Shown: one piece after another, positions 1-5,289 of the stretch
How positions within the stretch are numbered: the first letter of the stretch is position 1
Layout of the letters: every line of letters begins with the position of its first letter
Source of the DNA: Saprospiraceae bacterium
GTDB lineage: Bacteria > Bacteroidota > Bacteroidia > Chitinophagales > Saprospiraceae
NCBI GenBank assembly: GCA_020849825.1
Contig: JADZFP010000130.1
Location: forward strand, 1 to 6,492
DNA length: 6,492 bases
Direction: 5' to 3'
The notes under the pieces: generated by a model
What the model was told of the DNA's origin: nothing
Databases searched by the model: none
What the model saw: only the letters and a program-made list of their open reading frames with translations
Translations under genes and position numbers: made by a program

Positions 1-120
1 CTGGTATTCCGGCAGGCTTTCGAGTACCGCGGTTACGTCGACATAGGCAATGCGCTGTGCCGTGGCCAGGCCGGTCAGGAATAGGGAAAACAGCGCCGTC
101 GAAAGGATTTTCTTGATCAT
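1..120 (-). CDS. OmpH/Skp-family periplasmic chaperone, N-terminal fragment (cut by window edge)
   Basis: The reading frame opens with ATG at 120-118 and runs open for 40 codons to the left edge, so only the N-terminus is visible. Residues 1-21 form a classic Sec signal peptide: a basic MIKK start, a hydrophobic core (LFSLFLTGL) and a likely cleavage site near ATA-Q. The mature part begins QRIAYVDVTAVLESLPEYQ, which matches the start of OmpH/Skp proteins of Bacteroidota, where an IAYVD strand is followed by a helix ending in (I/L)PEYQ. Family knowledge: these are periplasmic, coiled-coil 'jellyfish' chaperones that escort unfolded outer-membrane proteins to the BAM machinery, and their genes often lie in runs with bamA or another ompH copy, which would lie outside this window. 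No Shine-Dalgarno is seen. A perfect TAnnTTTG box lies 61 bp upstream of the ATG. The family call rests on about 20 mature residues, so a paralogue cannot be distinguished. Confidence 0.8.
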   Translation of the reverse strand, partial: MIKKILSTALFSLFLTGLATAQRIAYVDVTAVLESLPEYQ

Positions 121-180
121 GGTGGGTCTGAAATAGTTATTGATAAATGGATGGGCCCAAATGAAGCCCGGTTTTTGTGC

Positions 181-188
181 CAAAAGTA
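181..188 (-). promoter_or_regulatory. Bacteroidota-type -7 promoter box for the ompH-like gene
   Basis: The plus strand reads CAAAAGTA, so the minus strand reads TACTTTTG, an exact match to the Bacteroidota primary-sigma -7 consensus TAnnTTTG. Transcription would start near position 175, giving a leader of about 55 nt before the ATG at 120. No TTG (-33 element) is found at the expected distance upstream (about 206-214 on the plus strand), so the box is supported by the -7 match and its position alone. Confidence 0.5.
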
Positions 189-331
189 GGGTGTTTTGAG
201 CTGTTCGCCGCGTTCTGACGAAAAGCCGGAACCGGGAGTTGCCTTCAGATTTTAACATTTTTTGGTAAATAAAACCTAACTGATTGTCTGGCAAACCCTT
301 GCGGCACAAACTATTCAGGGTGGCGGTCGAG

Positions 332-374
332 TTTTAACCCCGGTTTAACCCTCTTTTAAAAGCTTTTAACCCCG
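332..374. repeat. Three phased TTTAACCC direct repeats upstream of hutH (candidate operator)
   Basis: TTTTAACCCCG occurs exactly at 332-342 and again at 364-374, and a third, slightly shorter copy (TTTAACCC) lies at 344-351. The shared TTTAACCC cores begin at 333, 344 and 365, so the spacings are 11 and 21 bp, close to one and two turns of B-DNA. All three copies would therefore face the same side of the helix. The array lies about 55 to 88 bp before the start site predicted from the hutH -7 box, a usual place for an activator. The regulatory role is inferred; the repeats themselves are read directly. Confidence 0.5.
356..369. repeat. 14-bp perfect palindrome TTAAAAGCTTTTAA
   Basis: The sequence is identical to its own reverse complement and its right half lies within the third TTTTAACCCC repeat. 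Such a dyad could be the binding site of a dimeric regulator. It could also simply reflect the local A/T richness, since the central AAGCTT and its A/T flanks are low in complexity. There is no loop, so it is not a terminator. Confidence 0.4.
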
Positions 375-410
375 AAAAAACGCGCCGGTCGGACATCAGC
401 GGGCAAATCG

Positions 411-418
411 TAATTTTG
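411..418 (+). promoter_or_regulatory. Bacteroidota-type -7 promoter box for hutH
   Basis: TAATTTTG is an exact match to TAnnTTTG. Transcription would begin around 424, leaving a leader of about 70 nt before the chosen GTG start at 494. The TTG codon at 416-418, the first possible start in the frame, lies inside this box and would be upstream of the transcript, which argues against it as the translation start. No TTG -33 element is visible about 19-21 bp upstream, so the promoter may depend on an activator, possibly one binding the repeats at 332-374. Confidence 0.5.
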
Positions 419-493
419 CCCCCTGCCCAAGGCTGCCCGATCGGTCTTGCGTTCCCAAAAAAACACTTGTTTTCACTCCTAACGCCCTTGCCC

Positions 494-1984
494 GTGCACC
501 ACATTTCACCCGATCATCTATCCCTCGAAACGATCCGGAACATCGTCGAACAAGGCCAGCCGCTGGCATTGTCCGATGCCGCCCGCCACCTCGTCCGGCA
601 TTGCCGCGAATACCTCGATCACAAAATTTCCGCCAACGACGAATTGTTCTACGGCATCAATACAGGCTTCGGCTCGCTGTGCGACGTCCGTATTCCGGAG
701 GAAGAAATCGGCCAGTTGCAGCACAACCTCGTGATGTCGCACGCGGCAGGCATGGGCGACGTGGTGCCCGAAGAGATCGCGCGCCTGATGCTGTTGCTCA
801 AAATTCAGGGGCTTTCGCAGGGCTATTCTGCTGTGCGAGAGAAAATCGTGGAGCGCCTGATCGAATTTTACAACGCCGGCATCACCCCGGTAATCTTCGA
901 ACTGGGTTCGCTGGGCGCCTCGGGCGACCTGGCGCCGCTGGCGCATCTGTCGCTGCCGCTGGTCGGCCTCGGGGAAGTGTGGTTTGAAGGCAGCCGGCAA
1001 CGCGCCGATGTGGTGTTGCAGCAACACGATCTGGCGCCTTTGAGTTTCAAGGCCAAAGAAGCCCTGGCACTGCTCAACGGCACGCAGTTTTCCGCTGCCT
1101 ATGCCGTCTGGTGCCTGTTGCAAAGCCGCCGCCTTGCCCGGATTGCCGACTTCAACGCCGCCCTGGGCTTCGACGCCTTCAACTGCCGCCTGTCGCCCCT
1201 TGATCCGAACATCCACCGCATCCGGCCGCATGCCGGCCAGATCGCCGTGGCCGAACGACTGCGCAACTGGCTGAAAGACAGCCAAATCGCAACAAGCGAC
1301 AAAACCAGCGTGCAAGACCCCTACGCGTTCCGTTGTGTCCCGCAGGTGCACGGGGCTTCGCACGATGCCCTGGCTTTTATCGAAAAAACCGTGCTCACGG
1401 AAATCAATTCCGTCACCGACAATCCGAATGTATTCCCCGACGAAGACCTGATCCTTTCGGGCGGAAATTTCCATGCCCAACCCCTGGCCCTGCCGCTCGA
1501 CTACCTGGCCCTGGCCCTGGCCGAACTGGGCAGCATCGCCGAACGGCGCATCTATCAACTGATCGGCGGTCACCGAGGCCTGCCGGCGTTTCTGACGGCC
1601 GACCCGGGCCTGCATTCGGGCATGATGATCGCCCAGTACACCGCTGCCGCCATCGTCAGTCAGAACAAAACCTTCTGTACCCCGGCGTCGGCCGACAGCA
1701 TCGTGAGCTGCAACGGGCAGGAAGACCACGTGTCGATGGCTGCCAACGCCGCGACAAAAGCCCGACGAGTGGTACTCAACCTCGAAAGACTGCTGGCCAT
1801 CGAATTTATGGTGGGTATGCAGGCGCTGGAGTTCCGCAGGCCACTGCGTTCATCCACCCCTATCGAGGCGGCGCACGAGGCGTATCGCGAGCACGTCGCC
1901 AAACTGGAAGCCGATCGGGTACTCAGCGACGACATGGAGAAAACCATCCGGTTTTTGCGCGAAAATCACTCGTTTTTGATGTAA
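494..1984 (+). CDS. hutH: Histidine ammonia-lyase (histidase)
   Basis: This enzyme deaminates L-histidine to urocanate and ammonia in the cytoplasm, the first step of histidine catabolism. The frame is open from 338 but has no ATG near its front. GTG at 494 gives 496 residues, the usual family size, and places the active site at family numbering: Tyr53 (YGINTGFG), His83 (SHAAG), the Ala-Ser-Gly triad at 142-144 that cyclises to the MIO electrophile, and Asn195 (LLNGTQ) all fall at the Pseudomonas putida HutH positions as I recall them. Gln274, Tyr277 and Arg280 (QDPYAFRC), Phe326 (SGGNFH) and Glu410 (QEDHVSM) follow with a small offset. TTG at 488 or 467 are alternative starts. The SH pair and QDPYxxRC block favour histidase over phenylalanine or tyrosine ammonia-lyase. 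No hutU, hutI or hutG lies nearby. The 3' end overlaps the convergent lipoprotein gene by 19 bp. Confidence 0.96.
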   Translation: MHHISPDHLSLETIRNIVEQGQPLALSDAARHLVRHCREYLDHKISANDELFYGINTGFGSLCDVRIPEEEIGQLQHNLVMSHAAGMGDVVPEEIARLMLLLKIQGLSQGYSAVREKIVERLIEFYNAGITPVIFELGSLGASGDLAPLAHLSLPLVGLGEVWFEGSRQRADVVLQQHDLAPLSFKAKEALALLNGTQFSAAYAVWCLLQSRRLARIADFNAALGFDAFNCRLSPLDPNIHRIRPHAGQIAVAERLRNWLKDSQIATSDKTSVQDPYAFRCVPQVHGASHDALAFIEKTVLTEINSVTDNPNVFPDEDLILSGGNFHAQPLALPLDYLALALAELGSIAERRIYQLIGGHRGLPAFLTADPGLHSGMMIAQYTAAAIVSQNKTFCTPASADSIVSCNGQEDHVSMAANAATKARRVVLNLERLLAIEFMVGMQALEFRRPLRSSTPIEAAHEAYREHVAKLEADRVLSDDMEKTIRFLRENHSFLM

Positions 1985-2868
1985 TCGCGCTTTAACAGAC
2001 TCACCGTGACATCGCCGGAGCGAGCGGCCAGTTCGCCCAGCTCGGAGGATATTTTCGCCTCCCATTGTGCCAGCACGGCTTCTGAATAATTGCTGCCGCG
2101 CCAGGCTGCGTCGAATTCGGCAGCGCGTTGTTGCCAGGCCGCTTCCTGCTCGGTCATCAGGGGTTTGGCGCGCCCGGTGATGGCCGCAAGGTTGGGCGCA
2201 AGGGCTGCCAGCTCGTGTTTAAAACGGCGGGCCGACAATTCCGCCAGGTTGAAATGCAGCTGCGCGCGGCGCAAAAGCAGGCTTTTGTCCAGATTGGCCC
2301 CGGTCGGCCAGGTTTCGTCGGTCAGGAACGTGGCCTGGGTCCTGAACGTGATGTCATTAAAAAAATCGCCCAGCAGCCGGTATTTGAGGGCGCATTTTAC
2401 CGAAGGAAGATCGGCGGCCCCGTTTTTCGGCGCCCCCCGCAGGTCGCCGGGCAGCAAGGGTCGGGTGGAGTCCCAGCGAATCGAACGTTCCAGTCCTTCC
2501 AGACTGGGCGCCAGATACACTTCCGCACTGATACGGCTGCAACTGGAACCGGTCTGGTCGGGCAACTCATGCCGGGTGATAACCATGACATTGCCGCCGA
2601 GTTTCATCGCTTTTTTCCGGGCGCGCTCCACCACTTCCGGGTACTCGCAATCGCGCGACCAGCCGCGGTCTTTGATCCGGATACCCGCCAGGTGACGCAT
2701 GGCAAAATTGCCGGGCAGTCGGGCAAAATCCTCCTGTTCCAGTACGGCGGTGTACGACAGGGTGTCGAGCCCGGTTTTGACTTTTCGCGGCACCGTTTTG
2801 AGGGGAGGCTGACAAGCAACCAGCAGCAGGAAAAGGGCAGAAGAAAACAGGAAAAGCGGTTTATACAT
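1966..2868 (-). CDS. Lipoprotein with degenerate DUF922-like domain
   Basis: A 300-residue protein starting at ATG 2868. Residues 1-19 are a lipoprotein signal: a hydrophobic run ending in the lipobox L-V-A-C with Cys19 as the lipidated residue, so it should be anchored in the envelope. Residues 40-120 form a first segment with a possible Cys74-Cys110 pair and an AMKLGGNVMVI stretch like those in small DUF4156-type lipoproteins. Residues 128-283 resemble the DUF922 family: IRWDSTRPLLPGDLRG fits the I-x-W-x-x-x-R-x-L-x-x-x-D-F-x-G opening, LLRRAQLHFNLAEL fits the family's LLxHEQxHFDIAE block, and a late QWEAKI fits its Q-x-x-W-x-x-x-I ending. In the key block His and Glu are replaced by Arg201 and Ala202, leaving only His205, so any HExxH-type metal site is probably lost. 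Domain assignments are from memory of motifs. The function is unknown. It lies 92 bp behind the GNAT gene and its end overlaps hutH. Confidence 0.85.
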   Translation of the reverse strand: MYKPLFLFSSALFLLLVACQPPLKTVPRKVKTGLDTLSYTAVLEQEDFARLPGNFAMRHLAGIRIKDRGWSRDCEYPEVVERARKKAMKLGGNVMVITRHELPDQTGSSCSRISAEVYLAPSLEGLERSIRWDSTRPLLPGDLRGAPKNGAADLPSVKCALKYRLLGDFFNDITFRTQATFLTDETWPTGANLDKSLLLRRAQLHFNLAELSARRFKHELAALAPNLAAITGRAKPLMTEQEAAWQQRAAEFDAAWRGSNYSEAVLAQWEAKISSELGELAARSGDVTVSLLKRDYIKNE

Positions 2869-2927
2869 ATCCAGGGAGTGATTTAATCTTGTTGTGGAAA
2901 ATTTGATGAGGTTGACAAGGTTGTTGA

Positions 2928-2946
2928 GGGTTTATAGGGGTTTATA
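2928..2946. repeat. Two GGGTTTATA direct repeats, 10 bp apart
   Basis: GGGTTTATA occurs at 2928-2936 and 2938-2946, with one G between them. On the minus strand this reads as two TATAAACCC units, ahead of the lipoprotein gene and just after the GNAT stop codon. The 92-bp gap that holds it (2869-2960) has no TAnnTTTG box and no convincing terminator hairpin. The role is unknown; a regulator site for the lipoprotein gene or chance in an A/T-rich gap are both possible. Confidence 0.35.
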
Positions 2947-2960
2947 AAAAGACTGCAGGG

Positions 2961-3482
2961 TTACGGCAACTGCAATTTCATCATGATGTCCGTTTGTTCG
3001 TCGTCGCCCAGTTTGAAGACGTGTTTGTCGAACTCCACAAACCCGTTTTTTTTATAAAAATGAATAGCCCTCGGGTTTTCCTCCCATACCCCCAGCCACA
3101 CGTACGCGACGTTCATCTGCCGCGCCACCTGCATGGCCTGCTCGTAGAGTAACTGCCCGACTTTTTTCCCGTGAAATGCTTTTACCACGTAAATCCGTTC
3201 GATTTCGAGCGCTTTTTCGTCTTTCAACTCGGTCTGCGATGCCCCGAAATTCAATTTCAAATAACCGACGACTTCCTCGCCGATACGGGCAAAATAGAAC
3301 GCCGAGTCGGGGTCGGTCAATTCGCGGGTCAGTTTTTCCGGTGAAAAACTTTCGTCCAGGTATTTGCGCATGTTTTCTTCGGTATTGCCCGCCGAAAACG
3401 ACTCTTCAAACGTTTTTCTCCCGATTTCCTGCAATTGGCCGATCTCGTCGAGGCCGGCTTTTTTGATATCGATGTCTGGCAT
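2961..3482 (-). CDS. PaiA-like GNAT-family N-acetyltransferase
   Basis: A complete 173-residue single-domain GNAT protein starting at ATG 3482. It closely resembles Bacillus subtilis PaiA, a spermidine/spermine N-acetyltransferase, in several blocks: EENMRKYLDESF (35-46), ALEIERIYV (91-99), VWLGVWEENPRAIHFYKKNGF (128-148) and LGDDEQTDIMM (158-168). Family knowledge: acetyl-CoA binds at the end of strand 4 and the following loop, here HGKKVGQ (104-110), and the Tyr of the FYKKNGF block (Tyr143) is the usual general acid. The loop carries Lys where the Q/R-x-x-G-x-G/A consensus has its first glycine. Polyamines are a plausible substrate, but GNAT substrates cannot be read from sequence and small amines or peptides are alternatives. 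The gene starts 33 bp after the DUF1653 stop, so it is probably co-transcribed. It is soluble, with no signal peptide. Confidence 0.9.
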   Translation of the reverse strand: MPDIDIKKAGLDEIGQLQEIGRKTFEESFSAGNTEENMRKYLDESFSPEKLTRELTDPDSAFYFARIGEEVVGYLKLNFGASQTELKDEKALEIERIYVVKAFHGKKVGQLLYEQAMQVARQMNVAYVWLGVWEENPRAIHFYKKNGFVEFDKHVFKLGDDEQTDIMMKLQLP

Positions 3483-3515
3483 AATAGTGTGCTTGCAAAG
3501 TGAATAGACACGGGC

Positions 3516-3749
3516 TTATTGCGCATCGGGCAATGCCTCCCCGACGTACTCGAAACGCCGCACAGCGCCATCGGGCGTCTGCACCCATTCGAGAAACATG
3601 CCCAGAGGGCGCACCCACCAGCCATATTCTCCATAAAGCGCCTGATATACAACCATTTGCTCCCCGTTTTCAGAATGGCGGGCTTCGCCCAGAACGAGGT
3701 AAAATTTGCCTTTGTAATGGCGATAAACGCCGGGTCGGATCGTATTCAT
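3516..3749 (-). CDS. DUF1653 family small protein
   Basis: A complete 77-residue protein that matches the DUF1653 pattern almost end to end: PGVYRHYKGKFYLVLGEARH (6-25), then SENGEQMVVYQALYG, then WWVRPLGMFLEWV, then RRFEYVGEA. The family consists of short, all-beta-looking soluble proteins of unknown function, rich in conserved Tyr, Trp and Arg; it has no signal peptide or membrane segment. Its ATG overlaps the nnr stop codon in a 4-base ATGA arrangement (3749-3746), so the two are very likely on one transcript and translationally coupled. The length is normal for the family, and the start is fixed by the overlap and by the family's usual N-terminus. The biochemical role is not known. Confidence 0.93.
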   Translation of the reverse strand: MNTIRPGVYRHYKGKFYLVLGEARHSENGEQMVVYQALYGEYGWWVRPLGMFLEWVQTPDGAVRRFEYVGEALPDAQ

Positions 3750-5257
3750 GCCTTATCGTTCAATGTGTTCCAGGCCTGGGAAATGGCTTCGCAAAGATCG
3801 CCGGCCGTCATGCCCTGCTGACTGAATTGCGCTGCTGCGCAATCGCCGGCCAGGCCGTGCAAAAATACGCCCAGGCGCGCGGCGTGCGCCGGCAAATATC
3901 CGGACGCCAGCAGGCCGGTGAGCAGGCCGGTGAGCACGTCGCCCGAACCGCCGGTGGCCATGCCCGGGTTGCCGGTCGAATTGAACCAAACGCTGCCGTC
4001 GGGACAGGCGATGGCGCTGTGCGCGCCTTTCAGCACGATCACAACGCGATGTTGAATGGCTTTTGTCCGCAAGACCGCATTCCGTTCAAAATCGGACGAG
4101 AACGTGCCAAACAAACGGGCAAACTCTTTTGGATGTGGCGTAAGAATACTGTTTTCAGGCACTTCCGGCCACCATTCGGGGTGTTCCGCCAGCAGATTCA
4201 GGGCGTCTGCGTCGAGTACCATGGGTGAGCGGGCGCTCCGGATCAGGTTTTCCAAAGCCTCCGCCGTTCGGCTGTCGGCGCCGATGCCCGGTCCCGCGCC
4301 CACCGCGGTGTAAGCATCGATCTTTAAAAAATCGGTCCAGACCGCCGCGTGGGTGTCGATCGAGCACATGGCTTCGGGCACGGTCGTTTGCAGTACGTCG
4401 AGACCGGCAGCGGGCACGTGGACGGTCAGCAATCCCGCGCCCGCCCTCAGCACAGCGCGTGCGGCAAGGACAGCGGCGCCCATTTTGCCCAGGCTTCCGG
4501 CTACCAGCAAGGCATGACCAAAACTGCCTTTGTGTGAAAATTTGGCCCTCGGGAGCGCCAGTTGCCGGGCTTCCGTGGCGTCGAGGTAGTAAAAATCAGT
4601 GGGCGTCTGTCCCGCAAAATCGGAGTGCAGGCCGATCTCGCCGATGGTCCAGTCCCCTACCCTTTGGGCATTTTCGGGGAAAAAGAAAGCCCGTTTGGGT
4701 TGTTGAAAGGTAAAAGTCCGGTCGGCCTCGACGCAGGCGCCGGTCGTGGTTTCGTCGCATAAAAGTCCGCTGGGCAGATCGATCGACACCACTTCGAGGG
4801 GCAACGCGTTGAGCCGTTGGATCAAAACTGCCCATTCGCCTTCGAGCGGGCGGTTGAGGCCGGTGCCGAACAGGGCGTCGACAACCAGCGCATTGGGTGG
4901 AAATTCGGGCAATTCAGCCGCCGTTTTGAGCCAGCTCAGGGGTACCGCCTGGTCGGCCGGCAGCGCTTCGATTTGTGCATCGAAATCGGCGGAATGCCGG
5001 CCCGAGAAATCACAAACCCATACCTTTGGCGCGTAAAACCGCCGGTACAGCAGCCGCGCGACCGCTATGCCGTCGCCGCCGTTGTTGCCCGTACCGGCCA
5101 ATATGATGATCGGGCGGGTCTCGTCGGGATACCGTTCCGTCAGCCAACTGGTAAATGCCTGAGCCGCGCGGTTCATCAGTTCCACGGAAGAGATGGGTTC
5201 GTGTTCGATGGTAAAGGCATCCCAGGCCCGTATTTGATCGGCGTTGAATATTTTCAT
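3746..5257 (-). CDS. nnr: Bifunctional NAD(P)H-hydrate epimerase / NAD(P)HX dehydratase
   Basis: This cytoplasmic metabolite-repair enzyme restores NADH and NADPH that have been hydrated to the useless NADHX/NADPHX forms. The 503-residue protein fuses both activities. The N-terminal YjeF_N epimerase domain (about 1-215) shows AGTGNNGGDG (54-63), VVDALFGTG (125-133) and SIDLPSG (158-164), which form the nucleotide pocket, with Asp127 and Asp160 as expected acidic residues. The C-terminal ribokinase-like dehydratase domain (about 235-500) shows KGSFGHALLVAGS (243-255), GAGPGIG (320-326), LDADALN (348-354), TPHPKEF (373-379), VLKGAHS (408-414) and NPGMATGGSGD (430-440) with the catalytic Asp440. 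No core motif is missing. ATG 5257 gives the usual start, MKIFNADQIRAWD. It is the first gene of a minus-strand cluster and overlaps DUF1653 by 4 bp. Family knowledge: the dehydratase half is ADP-dependent in most bacteria. Confidence 0.97.
   Translation of the reverse strand: MKIFNADQIRAWDAFTIEHEPISSVELMNRAAQAFTSWLTERYPDETRPIIILAGTGNNGGDGIAVARLLYRRFYAPKVWVCDFSGRHSADFDAQIEALPADQAVPLSWLKTAAELPEFPPNALVVDALFGTGLNRPLEGEWAVLIQRLNALPLEVVSIDLPSGLLCDETTTGACVEADRTFTFQQPKRAFFFPENAQRVGDWTIGEIGLHSDFAGQTPTDFYYLDATEARQLALPRAKFSHKGSFGHALLVAGSLGKMGAAVLAARAVLRAGAGLLTVHVPAAGLDVLQTTVPEAMCSIDTHAAVWTDFLKIDAYTAVGAGPGIGADSRTAEALENLIRSARSPMVLDADALNLLAEHPEWWPEVPENSILTPHPKEFARLFGTFSSDFERNAVLRTKAIQHRVVIVLKGAHSAIACPDGSVWFNSTGNPGMATGGSGDVLTGLLTGLLASGYLPAHAARLGVFLHGLAGDCAAAQFSQQGMTAGDLCEAISQAWNTLNDKA
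3910..3933 (-). repeat. Two exact 12-bp tandem copies inside nnr
   Basis: GCAGGCCGGTGA is repeated twice without a gap on the plus strand, so the coding strand carries two identical 12-bp units that encode the LTGLLTGLL segment just after the catalytic GGSGD motif of the dehydratase domain. The repeat keeps the frame, and a Leu/Gly/Ala-rich helix here is normal for the family. It probably reflects codon reuse and is noted only as a short in-frame duplication where slippage could occur. Confidence 0.4.
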
Positions 5258-5289
5258 GGTAACGATGCCCCGTTTTGTTTTTTAACAAT
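5258..5289. other. 32-bp divergent intergenic gap between nnr and the CoA-transferase gene
   Basis: The two ATG codons (5257 minus, 5290 plus) are only 32 bp apart. The gap is T-rich on the plus strand (GTTTTGTTTTTTAACAAT) and contains no complete TAnnTTTG box on either strand. At least one promoter must therefore sit inside the neighbouring coding sequence, or further upstream. A near match (TACTTTTA, minus strand, 5328-5321) lies inside the CoA-transferase gene but misses the final G. Confidence 0.6.

Larger units (their letters stand above)
121..493. other. Divergent intergenic region between ompH-like gene and hutH
   Basis: This 373-bp stretch separates two genes transcribed away from each other. 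It is visibly richer in A/T runs than the coding DNA on either side. It contains one perfect TAnnTTTG box facing each gene (181-188 minus, 411-418 plus), a cluster of TTTAACCC repeats at 332-374 and a 14-bp perfect palindrome at 356-369. I see no coding region, no RNA gene and no long terminator-like hairpin in it. The frame in front of hutH is open back to a TAA at 335-337, but this part lacks family-like sequence and is treated as leader. Confidence 0.75.

Noticed and set aside
224..236. CCGGAACCGG near 226 as a hairpin or operator
   Set aside because: The arms are four bases with a two-base loop; too short to be a terminator or to stand out in GC-rich DNA.
518..1729. A 403-codon open frame on the minus strand opposite hutH
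   Set aside because: It lies wholly within a strongly supported histidase gene, its translation shows no family motif, and long antisense frames are expected in GC-rich codon use.
2128..2886. A 252-codon plus-strand frame opposite the lipoprotein gene, with an overlapping 201-codon frame
   Set aside because: The minus-strand frame has a clean lipoprotein signal and domain-like blocks; the plus-strand translations are Arg/Gly/Gln-rich shadows without motifs.
3496..3503. TCACTTTG on the minus strand just ahead of the GNAT gene, a possible -7 box
   Set aside because: It misses the conserved A of TAnnTTTG and would start the transcript only a few bases before the ATG; read-through from the upstream genes is simpler.
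3500..4228. A 242-codon plus-strand frame across DUF1653 and the end of nnr
   Set aside because: Both genes on the other strand match known families residue by residue, so this is a shadow frame.
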